Assembly: GCA_043811005.1 (NCBI GenBank)
Contig: JBDRNO010000187.1
Location: 1 to 8,936 of the forward strand
Direction of reading: 5' to 3'
Origin: JBDRNO01 sp043811005
Lineage (GTDB): Bacteria; Bacteroidota; Bacteroidia; NORP154
Length of the DNA stretch: 8,936 bases
Of the stretch, positions 1-7,594 are shown in pieces. Every line of letters starts with the position of its first letter. Within the stretch, counting starts at the first letter, position 1. The notes beneath the pieces are model-generated. The model was not told the DNA's origin, ran no database searches, and worked only from the letters and a program-made list of their open reading frames with translations. The translations under genes and the position numbers were made by a program.

Positions 1-1605
1 AAAATTAAGTGTTAATAAAGGTGGTTCATTAATGGTAACATTCGTAATATCAATACACCCATTGGCATCGGTAAGGGTATAGGTATAATTACCAGGGCAA
101 AGTCCTGTTGCTGTGGATGTTGCTTGTGAACCCGGGTCATCCCAAAGAGATGTATAAGGAGATGTTCCACCGCTTGTGGTGACCGTAGCGGAACCATTAC
201 ATTGCCCGTAACATATAACACCTGTTGTTGAAAAAGATGATGATAAACCATTTGGTTCAGAAATAATTATTGAGTCGGTATCGGCACATCCCGCCCCATC
301 GGTAACGATAACATTGTATGCACCGGTACACAAGCCGGTTGCAGTTTGTGTTGTCTGATTACCGGCATTAGCATCCCATTGATAGGTATATGGTGAAATT
401 CCACCTGAAGGATTTGCAGTGGCACTTCCGTCACAACTTCCTGAACATGCAGCATCATTTGAAGTAAAATTTAAAGCTACTGATGATGATTCACTTACGG
501 TAATTGTATCGGTAACCACACATCCATTTGCATCTGTTACATCAACAGTGTAGAGACCACCAGTAAGTCCGGTTGCAACTGCATTAGTGTCGCCCCCTGG
601 TGTCCATGAATAAGTATATAAGGGTATTCCTCCTGAAGCTATGACAGATGTTGAACCATCTGCATTCCCACATGTTGCCTGGGTGGATGATAAGGTTAAT
701 ATTATTTGTGATGGCTCAGTTATTGTTATAGCATCAGACCCACTGCAGCCATTGGCATCAATTACGGTTGCTGTATAAGTCCCGGGTGATAAGCCGGTTG
801 CAGTAGCATTGCTACCTCCGCTTGGTGTCCAGAAGTAAGAATAGGAAGTTGTCCCGCCTGAGGCAGATACTGTTGCTGTTCCGTCACCGTTACCATAACA
901 CGAAACCATGCTGCTGCTTGTGATAGTGGTTATTAACAGGGGGGGCTCAGTAATGGTTACAGTATCTATAGCTATACATCCATTGGCATCAATAACGGTA
1001 ATTGTATAGAATCCGGCTGCCAGACCTGTTGCTATTACAGTGTTACCCCCGCTGGGTGACCATGAGTAAGTATAAGGAGTTGTTCCTCCTGAAGCAGTTA
1101 CCGTTGCAACCCCGTTACTACCGCCAAAACAATTGACATTTACCGAGGAGGTGATGTTTGCCGTGCCTCCTCCTATATTTATAACAGTAACACTATCGGT
1201 TTGCATACACCCATTTGCATCAGTAACGGCAACAGTATAAGTTCCGGCAGAAAGCCCTGTTGCGATATCGTTAGTTGCTCCACCCGGTGTCCATAAATAT
1301 GTATATGGACCGGTACCTCCTGAAGCAATTACGGAGGCAGTTCCATCTGATCCCCCACATGAAGCAGGAGTTGGAGTTAGGGTTAGTGTCATAGGTGATG
1401 AGGCGGTTATAATAACCGTATCAGTTATTGATGTACCACAGGTAGCATTGGAAACAGTAACGATATATGTGCCGGTGCAAAGGTTTGTAATAACTGGTAA
1501 GGTACCCCCATTGCTCCATGAATAAGAATAGATACCATCACCCCCGGTAGTAAAAACGGTTGCTTCACCATCACAGAACCCGGGACAAGTCTCATCAATT
1601 GTGGA
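1..1605 (-). repeat. Seven tandem SprB-type protein repeats (about 228 bp each)
   Basis: The first conserved Cys of each unit is encoded at 1587, 1359, 1131, 900, 672, 447 and 213, so the period is 225-234 bp. Each unit has the pattern C-x(2-5)-DG-x-A-x-V, then SGG-x-PYTY-x-W, then ATGL-x-G-x-YTVTVTDANGC, and ends in a linker such as TITEPP. The last unit reaches the window edge, so the array may continue. Units 1, 6 and 7 carry an additional Cys pair (CxxxC plus NLC or GLC). Such repeats are typical of large Bacteroidota surface adhesins like SprB and probably form a stalk of small beta domains. Confidence 0.88.
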
Positions 1606-2229
1606 TGTAGTTGTGCTTAATGGTCCGTAAAGCTCTACGAATTCTGTATGACTTGAAGGGCAGGCTCCGATGAAAACAGCCGTAATTGCGTAAGTCCCCG
1701 GAGTTGTATATGTATGACTGGGGGGGCTATTGCCGGTATATGTTGGACTTCCATCTCCGAAGTCATAAGTTGGGGCCCCGATACTATTATCTGTTATATT
1801 TACTGTAACACTACTGGCACATTGTATTCCGGAAGGATTAATGGTAAAATCAGCAACAGGTTCTATTTCTGCAGTACCACCCCAGGTAAAATCAAAACCG
1901 GTCCCATCATCGGACCAATTGTCAAGCTGTATTGCAAAAGTTTGTCCGACAGTAGCATTATAAGCAGGTTCATATTCAAGATTAGGCATACCCATTCCCA
2001 TTCCATTGTCAGCACCGGTTGCATTCTCAAAATTCCAATTACATACTGTCAGGATTCCGGGGCAACCTCCTGAAAGATCCCACATGGCAAAATCGAATTC
2101 AGTGCCAAAGAAACCTGTATTTTGAGGGCTTGCAGTCCATTCAATTGTCCCTGCTTGAACTATGGTAAAAATATACCATATATATCCTGATTCCCATTTC
2201 CGAAACAAGCGCCTAATTGACCTGACCAT
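1..2229 (-). CDS. SprB-repeat/PKD surface adhesin, main body (partial, runs off left edge; downstream half of a frameshifted gene)
   Basis: This frame is open from 2244 to base 1 without a stop, so the C-terminus lies outside the window. The first ATG in the frame is at 2229, but residues before about 2187 are out of frame with the homologous protein. The authentic protein almost certainly begins at 2768 and enters this frame at the (AT)4 run at 2178-2185. Counting from 2768 with two bases removed, at least 922 residues are visible. From the junction one sees the rest of a beta-sandwich domain (WYIFTIV, EFDFAMWDLSGGC, FDFTWGG). A PKD domain follows at about residues 303-385 (YDFGDGSPT, HTYTTPGTYAIT). 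Seven tandem SprB repeats of 75-78 residues follow from about residue 389. It is probably exported by T9SS and displayed on the cell surface as an adhesin. A C-terminal sorting domain is expected to the left but is not seen. Function is inferred from architecture only. Confidence 0.8.
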   Translation of the reverse strand, partial: MVRSIRRLFRKWESGYIWYIFTIVQAGTIEWTASPQNTGFFGTEFDFAMWDLSGGCPGILTVCNWNFENATGADNGMGMGMPNLEYEPAYNATVGQTFAIQLDNWSDDGTGFDFTWGGTAEIEPVADFTINPSGIQCASSVTVNITDNSIGAPTYDFGDGSPTYTGNSPPSHTYTTPGTYAITAVFIGACPSSHTEFVELYGPLSTTTSTIDETCPGFCDGEATVFTTGGDGIYSYSWSNGGTLPVITNLCTGTYIVTVSNATCGTSITDTVIITASSPMTLTLTPTPASCGGSDGTASVIASGGTGPYTYLWTPGGATNDIATGLSAGTYTVAVTDANGCMQTDSVTVINIGGGTANITSSVNVNCFGGSNGVATVTASGGTTPYTYSWSPSGGNTVIATGLAAGFYTITVIDANGCIAIDTVTITEPPLLITTITSSSMVSCYGNGDGTATVSASGGTTSYSYFWTPSGGSNATATGLSPGTYTATVIDANGCSGSDAITITEPSQIILTLSSTQATCGNADGSTSVIASGGIPLYTYSWTPGGDTNAVATGLTGGLYTVDVTDANGCVVTDTITVSESSSVALNFTSNDAACSGSCDGSATANPSGGISPYTYQWDANAGNQTTQTATGLCTGAYNVIVTDGAGCADTDSIIISEPNGLSSSFSTTGVICYGQCNGSATVTTSGGTSPYTSLWDDPGSQATSTATGLCPGNYTYTLTDANGCIDITNVTINEPPLLTLNF

Positions 2230-2768
2230 GCGAAGGGAGTCATATCATTAACGCTAAACGAGCTTTTATCGCAAAGGGGTATTGCCCCGGCACAGGCATT
2301 TCCTCCTCCGGGAGCTGGATTGTAAGAATCAATACAAAGTTCAAAACCTCCTTCCGTACCTCCATTACTTGCAATACCTACCCATACTTGTGTCCCCTGT
2401 ACAAAACCCCAACTTGAATTCAGCGTATTAGTACCGGTTTCAACATCACAGTTTTCAAGGGTTACAGCACATCCCCCCGAATATATGATAATTTCAGCAT
2501 CTGTCAGTCCATTGGAAGTAACCGTATAATCATTCTGACTTCCAGTGGCAACATAAGTGTACCAAACCTCATTGACAGGATTGGGATTACAAGTACTGTA
2601 CATTGTCATTGCACTTGTAGCACCAACAGTAGTACCATTTACACAACCCGATCCACCAAATAAAGTTACTACGGTAGCAGTATTACAATTATTGGACTGG
2701 GCGAATAAGTCATTGAGATTACAGGAAAGGAAAAAAATTAACGTGATATATATATGTAAAAATCTCAT
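2160..2768 (-). CDS. N-terminal part of the same SprB-repeat adhesin, ended early by a frameshift (202 aa)
   Basis: The ATG at 2768 is followed by a good signal peptide (hydrophobic LIFFLSC stretch, end near FAQ at residue 24), so this is the true start of the adhesin and the mature protein is exported. Residues 25-150 form a Cys-containing beta-sandwich domain with NEVWYTYV, AEIIIYSGGC and a TQVWVGIAS strand. A second copy of the same domain starts at NACAGAIPLCDK and is cut off. The frame reads GNQDIYGIFLP then TAG at 2162-2160. Removing one AT unit from the (AT)4 run at 2178-2185 gives QDIWYIFTIV, which matches WYTY in the first copy and continues open to the window edge. Only residues 1-196 are therefore homologous sequence; the last six are out of frame. 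As it stands, the product would be a short secreted fragment with no repeats and no sorting signal. The leader has no Shine-Dalgarno sequence. Confidence 0.82.
   Translation of the reverse strand: MRFLHIYITLIFFLSCNLNDLFAQSNNCNTATVVTLFGGSGCVNGTTVGATSAMTMYSTCNPNPVNEVWYTYVATGSQNDYTVTSNGLTDAEIIIYSGGCAVTLENCDVETGTNTLNSSWGFVQGTQVWVGIASNGGTEGGFELCIDSYNPAPGGGNACAGAIPLCDKSSFSVNDMTPFAWSGQLGACFGNGNQDIYGIFLP
2178..2185 (-). other. Frameshift site: (AT)4 run with one extra dinucleotide
   Basis: The plus strand reads CCATATATATCC. With four AT units the N-terminal frame (from 2768) stops at 2160. With three units it joins the long frame that is open to base 1. The restored sequence QDIWYIFTI is a proper beta-strand for this domain and parallels EVWYTYVA in the neighbouring copy. 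The extra unit may be a real mutation, a slippage site, or an assembly or read error. The sequence alone cannot tell which. Confidence 0.78.
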
Positions 2769-2807
2769 GACAAAAATTAGGGTATAAAGATAGTAAAAAA
2801 AAATATT

Positions 2808-2963
2808 GATGCGAATAATACGAATATTATACTAATGATACTAATGCCTCAGGCATAATTAACTTTGTTGTAAATGATATAAAGGATATTCAAATAATAT
2901 CAAAATAAAATAAATGTGAAATTAAATTAGTATCATTAGTCCGCCAGCTGGCGGATTGGCATC
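2808..2963. repeat. Intergenic inverted-repeat element between the two adhesin genes
   Basis: Perfect 15-bp inverted arms lie at 2831-2845 (ACTAATGATACTAAT) and 2926-2940 (ATTAGTATCATTAGT), with 80 bp between them. Eighteen bases outside each arm there is a further short inverted pair, GATGC at 2808-2812 and GCATC at 2959-2963. Just inside the left arm is the short odd palindrome ATGCCTCAGGCAT (2842-2854). A perfect GC-rich palindrome adjoins the right arm. This fills most of the 225-bp gap between the adhesin genes. It resembles the small dispersed intergenic repeats common in Bacteroidota genomes, but only one copy is visible here. Confidence 0.6.
2940..2955. repeat. Perfect 16-bp GC-rich palindrome, REP-like; possible hairpin downstream of the 1393-aa gene
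   Basis: TCCGCCAGCTGGCGGA is its own reverse complement and stands out in very A/T-rich surroundings. It begins 39 bp beyond the stop codon of the upstream adhesin gene (stop ends at 2994). In RNA it would form a 6-bp stem with an AGCT loop. No T-run follows on the minus strand, so a classical intrinsic terminator is not supported. A REP-like element or an mRNA 3' end stabiliser are alternatives. Confidence 0.6.
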
Positions 2964-2993
2964 GTGTTTTAACCTCTTCAAGTTTCTGCATAT

Positions 2994-5900
2994 TTAGCGA
3001 ATCAGCGTTACATGCCCTACATACTGATGTCTTTTATTTTTAAAATCCCTTGTCTTGATCACCCACACATAAACATCATTCTGGGCTACCTCTTTACCAT
3101 CATTTGCTGTTCCATCCCACGGTTTGTTTATGTCATCCGTTTCATAGATCAAATCTCCCCAACGGTCATAAATATACATCTCAAATTCAACTTCCTCAAG
3201 TCCCAAACCCTTTGGTAAAAAGTATCTGTTCTCTTCTATCTGACTGTTCGGTATAAAAGCATTAGGAGTAAACAATATATATTCACCCCTGATGGTAACA
3301 TAATAAAGCGCTGTATCCTCGCATCCCGAACTGTCGTAAACAGTCAATAGTACAGCAAAAGTCCCTGTATCCGAATAGGTATAAACAGGGTTTTGAAGGG
3401 TTGATGAATCAGAATCATCTCCAAAATCCCATAGCCACGAAGCAACACTGGATGATGATTGGTCTGTAAAAGTAAATACAGGGTTTGTTATGGTTGTTTC
3501 ATCAGGGATAAATCCAAAATCTGCAACAGGCGAAGAATTTACCGTTACCGTTACCGTATCGGGCCTGGTGCACACACCATCACTTCCGGTAACAATGTAA
3601 TTTGTGGTAACAGACGGGCTAACAGTAATTGTTGAACCGGTTCCGATTACGTCAGTTGGTGCATTCTCCTCTGCCCACCAATAAGTTAACGCTCCGCTGA
3701 CTAATAACACTGCACTTTCTCCCAGGCAAATTGTTACTGCTGCCGGGGTGAGAACTAATGCCGGAGTTACTACGATAGTTACCGAAGCTGATGTATCAGG
3801 TGTGCCGCAGCCATCTGAAACCGTTACAGTGTATGTTGTTGCATAGGCGGGCGATACCTGAACCAAGCTATCCATCCCTGCTCCATTGTCCCATATATAT
3901 GTATACGGTCCGCCATCCCCACCGCTTGCAACGGCTGTTATAGAAGTATTATCACCATAGCAAATAGTGTCAGTTCCAAGGGCAATCACCGATAACGGAG
4001 AGCTTGTTGAAACAGTTACAGATTGGGCAACAACCGGACACGAGTTGATATCATATACTATCACAGTATATGTGGTTGTAGTAGTAGGGGTAACTATATG
4101 AGAACTGCCAGGGCCTAATCCATTATCCCAAAGATATGAGTACGGTGGTGTCCCTCCGGTTGCAGATGCGTTTATCGTAATACTGCCACCAATACAAATG
4201 GTCGTATCGCCTGTTATAGTTGGTGTAACGGGAGCAGGTTCAGATATAGTTATTGAGGAGGCTATTGAAATACAGCCTGAAGCATCTGTTACCGTTACGT
4301 CATAAGTGCCTGATGTCAAGCCGGTGGCTGTGGAAGTAGCTTGACCGTCAGACCATAAATAGGTATATGGAATGGTTCCCAAGCTTGCTGTGACAGTTGC
4401 CGAACCGTCATTGCCTCCGTTACAGGTAATATCCGTTATTGTGGTTGTAAGTGTGGGACCTCCGATTCCGTTTACGACAACTGATGACACTGCCGTACAA
4501 CCATTCGCATCGGTTATTGTTATATTGTAACTCCCTGCTGTTAAACCAGTGGCTGTGGTTGTAGTTTGTCCGTCTGACCAGAGGTAGAAATAGGGTGTTG
4601 AGCCACCTGTTACCGTTACTGCTGCCGTGCCATCCGAGAATCCACAAGCAGCCGGAGTTGATGTAGGTGTTAAAGTAATGCCTGCAGGTTCAATTATACT
4701 ATCACAATTCATAGCTGTACATCCATTTGCATCTGTAACAGTTACGCAGTATGTCCCGGAAGTCAAGCCCGTTGCAGTAGCTGTAGTTTGAGCCATCACA
4801 TCATCCCAAAGATATGTATACGATGGAACGCCACCTGTTGCACCGCTTACGATACTGCCATCCGACCCTCCGTTACAGGTAATACCGGTTGAGCCCAAAG
4901 TGATAATTATGATAGACGGCTGTGTTATGGTTACCGTGTCAGTTGCAATACATCCACCCGCATCGGTGACTGTAACTGTGTAAAACCCGGCAGCCAAACC
5001 GGTGGCGGTAGTTGTTGTTTGTCCGTCTGACCAGGAATATGTAAAAGGAACTGTACCTCCGGTAACAGATACCGTGGCTTCTCCGTCAGTATCTCCAAAG
5101 CAACTTACATTTACAGAGGATGTGATATTAGCAGTAGGCCCTCCGGTATTAATTACTGTAATGTTATCTGTTTGTGTGCAGTTATTAGCATCCGTAACGG
5201 TAACAGTGTATGTCCCGGTAGATAAATTGGAAGCAATTGCCCCACTCCCACCACTGGGTGACCAGGAATATGAATATGAGCCGGCACCTCCTGAGGCAGT
5301 AACCGTTGCCGTGCCATCGTTAAGCCCGCAGGTAGCAGGGGTTGAAGTCATTGATAAGGTGATTGCTGATGGTTCGTTAATTGTTGCTGTGGCTGTTTCC
5401 GTGCAATTATCTGCATCGGTAACAGTTACAGTGTAACTCCCTACACACAAGCCGGTGGCTGCTTGGGTTGCCTGGTTACCGGCATTGGCATCCCACTGAT
5501 AGGTATATGGTGTGGGTCCACCGAGGGGATTTGCCGTGGCATCTCCGTCACATACACCATTACAACTTGCATCTGTTGAACTGGCGCTCACTGTTAGTGA
5601 ACATGGAAGGCAGGCAATAGTAGTTATAGATACTACATCGTTCAAAGTTATACAATTATTAACATCAGTAGCTGTTAATGTATATATTGAAGTTCCAATC
5701 CCAACCGGGCACACAGTAGGAGTTAATGTGGTTTCATTGGTCATGTTCGTAGTGGGCGACCAACTAAAATTGGCAGTGTAACTAATTTCAGGGTCATCAA
5801 ATGTTATGCACCAGCCAAGGAAAAACCCCATACTCATAAAATTACTGTTATTAACTTGTATAGTCCAAACTCCATTTGCCGTACAACCAACCAGGTCATC

Positions 5901-7175
5901 CAATGCACCTCCTCCTGGTACAAAATCTCCAATATACGGGTCAGTGCCGGATGAAATAGGAGTAATAGCGCCAACTGTAAAACAAGTCATGTCCAATATA
6001 CCCCCATAAGCTGCTCCGGTGGTTGAACCGTCAGGAATTAAAGTCAATTCGGTGCCATCAGGACATTCCAATACTACCTCAATAGTATTAAGATCTCCAA
6101 ATGACATATTAAGCTGAAGACAGACAGATAATATAGAACCGGGTGTAATATTGGTCATATTCAAACCGGCAACATTTATATCAATATCTACTCCTCCAAA
6201 AATTATTGATTCAAATGTGTGATCACAAAATTCGGGCTGGCTTGCAGGGCTTACAATTACACTTGCAATCCCTGTTAAATCAACACATGTGCTTTCACAT
6301 ATTGTTGTATCAACCGTAGCAGCTACGACTAAATTGGGTGGAACAACTGTTACCGGGATAGTAGCATAACAAGTGTCATCAATTCCATTTGTAAGCATAA
6401 CATCATAAGTAGTACTGGTTGTTGGGCATAAAGAGTTATTTGGGTAAACCTCGCCAATTGTGCCATCAAACCATTCAATATAATAATTTGGGTCATTCAA
6501 AGCAATAGTAACATTATCAATGCCCCAGTGGTCAAAGCCATAGCCGCTTGAGCTATTTTGCCACCATTGTATCATGGTATTAGGAGTCATGGCTCCGGGA
6601 GGAAGTGGAAAACAGTAGTTGTTCCAGGTAGTTAAGTAAGCATCGTATCCGCCATTAGGGTCAAAATAATAAATATCTATCCATGTAGCACCTCCGTCTG
6701 TTGAATATTGCAGATGTACTCCTTCATCAGGTAAATCAGGTCCTTCGCAGGGTGCATCGGCATCATCGCCTGTTTGTGTAGCAAACATCAAATCAAAACA
6801 GACTGAACCTCCCAGGCTAAGGTCAAATGCCTGCGATGTCATAGTTCTTGGATCCGGAGTAGCATCGCCCATCCACATATAAATAGTTCCATCTACACCA
6901 GGACCGCAAGGATTTGTAAATGTTGCGGCAGGAGTTGTCTGCCACCCCGTTCCTGCTGTCCCATCATTAAAATCATTGGTGAAAACAACATTACCTGAAG
7001 AGTAACCATATGCCGATAAATCGAGGCAATAACCACAAGTAATAGTTGAAGGTGAGGCAAAACCATTAATAACACAGGCTTGAGCATTTAAATAATTTAT
7101 TCCGGTAAAAGCAGGACTTAATATTAGAATCAGAATTGATAAAAAAATAATGAAGCGTAAATTTTTACAAAACAT
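2994..7175 (-). CDS. T9SS type B-sorted modular surface protein with SprB repeats (1393 aa)
   Basis: Complete gene. The ATG at 7175 precedes a strong signal peptide (residues 1-32, FIIFLSILILILS, cleavage near NAQ). Residues 63-225 look like a jelly-roll/reelin-type domain ending in DHWGIDNV. An Ig-like repeat starts at C293 and is interrupted by a P-domain-like module (about 317-459: GDLNTIEVVLECPDGTEL, GVWTIQVNN, LGWCITF). Six SprB repeats follow (first Cys at 538, 616, 692, 767, 844, 918), then three Ig-like repeats (Cys 994, 1072, 1150) and a PKD domain (about 1216-1300, WDFGDDSDSS). The end, 1302-1393, is a type B T9SS sorting domain: FTPNAF, DRWGDLIYE, WDG at 1353, GHVTLIR. The protein is therefore expected to cross the outer membrane by T9SS and stay at the surface or be released. 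The role is probably adhesion or gliding; the ligand is unknown. The PorP/SprF gene upstream is a likely export partner. Confidence 0.93.
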   Translation of the reverse strand: MFCKNLRFIIFLSILILILSPAFTGINYLNAQACVINGFASPSTITCGYCLDLSAYGYSSGNVVFTNDFNDGTAGTGWQTTPAATFTNPCGPGVDGTIYMWMGDATPDPRTMTSQAFDLSLGGSVCFDLMFATQTGDDADAPCEGPDLPDEGVHLQYSTDGGATWIDIYYFDPNGGYDAYLTTWNNYCFPLPPGAMTPNTMIQWWQNSSSGYGFDHWGIDNVTIALNDPNYYIEWFDGTIGEVYPNNSLCPTTSTTYDVMLTNGIDDTCYATIPVTVVPPNLVVAATVDTTICESTCVDLTGIASVIVSPASQPEFCDHTFESIIFGGVDIDINVAGLNMTNITPGSILSVCLQLNMSFGDLNTIEVVLECPDGTELTLIPDGSTTGAAYGGILDMTCFTVGAITPISSGTDPYIGDFVPGGGALDDLVGCTANGVWTIQVNNSNFMSMGFFLGWCITFDDPEISYTANFSWSPTTNMTNETTLTPTVCPVGIGTSIYTLTATDVNNCITLNDVVSITTIACLPCSLTVSASSTDASCNGVCDGDATANPLGGPTPYTYQWDANAGNQATQAATGLCVGSYTVTVTDADNCTETATATINEPSAITLSMTSTPATCGLNDGTATVTASGGAGSYSYSWSPSGGSGAIASNLSTGTYTVTVTDANNCTQTDNITVINTGGPTANITSSVNVSCFGDTDGEATVSVTGGTVPFTYSWSDGQTTTTATGLAAGFYTVTVTDAGGCIATDTVTITQPSIIIITLGSTGITCNGGSDGSIVSGATGGVPSYTYLWDDVMAQTTATATGLTSGTYCVTVTDANGCTAMNCDSIIEPAGITLTPTSTPAACGFSDGTAAVTVTGGSTPYFYLWSDGQTTTTATGLTAGSYNITITDANGCTAVSSVVVNGIGGPTLTTTITDITCNGGNDGSATVTASLGTIPYTYLWSDGQATSTATGLTSGTYDVTVTDASGCISIASSITISEPAPVTPTITGDTTICIGGSITINASATGGTPPYSYLWDNGLGPGSSHIVTPTTTTTYTVIVYDINSCPVVAQSVTVSTSSPLSVIALGTDTICYGDNTSITAVASGGDGGPYTYIWDNGAGMDSLVQVSPAYATTYTVTVSDGCGTPDTSASVTIVVTPALVLTPAAVTICLGESAVLLVSGALTYWWAEENAPTDVIGTGSTITVSPSVTTNYIVTGSDGVCTRPDTVTVTVNSSPVADFGFIPDETTITNPVFTFTDQSSSSVASWLWDFGDDSDSSTLQNPVYTYSDTGTFAVLLTVYDSSGCEDTALYYVTIRGEYILFTPNAFIPNSQIEENRYFLPKGLGLEEVEFEMYIYDRWGDLIYETDDINKPWDGTANDGKEVAQNDVYVWVIKTRDFKNKRHQYVGHVTLIR
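4215..5582 (-). repeat. Six tandem SprB-type protein repeats inside the 1393-aa protein
   Basis: The first conserved Cys codons lie at 5564, 5330, 5102, 4877, 4646 and 4424, giving periods of 74-78 residues. Units share DGxATV, GGxxPYTYxW, ATGLxxGTYxVTVTDANGC and a linker like TIxEP. The first unit has an extra Cys pair (CNGVC and GLC). Units 3, 5 and 6 share WSDGQxTxTATGL. Repeats 1-5 match repeats 1-5 of the neighbouring adhesin in subtype order. The following three units at 4209-3535 are more divergent Ig-like repeats (TTIC, DTIC, VTIC starts). Confidence 0.88.
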
Positions 7176-7594
7176 TTTATATTTTATTAATAGAATTAAT
7201 ACATCTATTTTATTAAGAACTATATTATATTTTAAGACGTAATATTAAATAAAAGGTTGCTTAATATCATGAAAATTTTGTAAAACAATTAACCAATTAG
7301 TGTGTATAAGTGCCATAATCCTTCATTTTGATGTCAAATGAATGATGTGAAATGTTAAATGGAAAATGTTTTATATTGTTGATTATCAGCACATTATTAG
7401 CGAACGCATCCATTGTGCAAAATAAATCATACCTTGATTGTGAATAGTAAAACAGGTCATAAAAAAAAGGTATTTCTTTATCTAAAGCACCATCTTTTTT
7501 TAGGACAAACTTTGTGAAAAAGACTCAAGACAAATCAAGGGTAAATCTATAAGTAAGTTGGCGGCAAAAAAATCCCAAATTCAATCTAAAGAGT
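7176..7594. other. A/T-rich intergenic gap with no recognised gene (419 bp)
   Basis: This gap separates the PorP/SprF stop from the start of the 1393-aa gene. I found no convincing open frame, tRNA or terminator with a T-run. The last 60 bases before the ATG at 7175 are almost entirely A/T (minus-strand leader ATAAAATATAAAATG). This is a usual Bacteroidota leader without a Shine-Dalgarno sequence. A promoter for the large gene probably lies here, but no clean TAnnTTTG/TTG pair at proper spacing was seen. The length suggests separate transcription from the PorP/SprF gene or a long linker. Confidence 0.6.

Noticed and set aside
12..458. Minus-strand frames of 79 and 63 aa
   Set aside because: They are alternative frames of SprB repeats 6 and 7; the repeat frame is open without stop through this region.
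1..1605. CRISPR-like or simple DNA tandem array
   Set aside because: The period of about 228 bp is divergent at DNA level but conserved at protein level; there are no short identical repeats with unique spacers.
1714..2073. Plus-strand open frame of 119 aa
   Set aside because: It lies antisense to the PKD and beta-sandwich coding region, whose minus-strand frame shows clear domain motifs; it has no signal or recognisable motif.
2785..2792. TATCTTTA on the minus strand as a -7 promoter box for the left adhesin
   Set aside because: One mismatch to TAnnTTTG and no TTG at the usual upstream distance; the A/T-rich sequence makes such matches common.
5002..6009. Three plus-strand open frames (5002-5436, 5512-5781, 5806-6009)
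   Set aside because: They are antisense shadows of the SprB and P-like coding region; their Val-rich sequences mirror the Thr/Asp-rich repeats on the other strand.
4420..7087. Minus-strand frames at 4420-4647 and 6893-7087
   Set aside because: Out-of-frame readings within the 1393-aa gene, low in complexity and without motifs.
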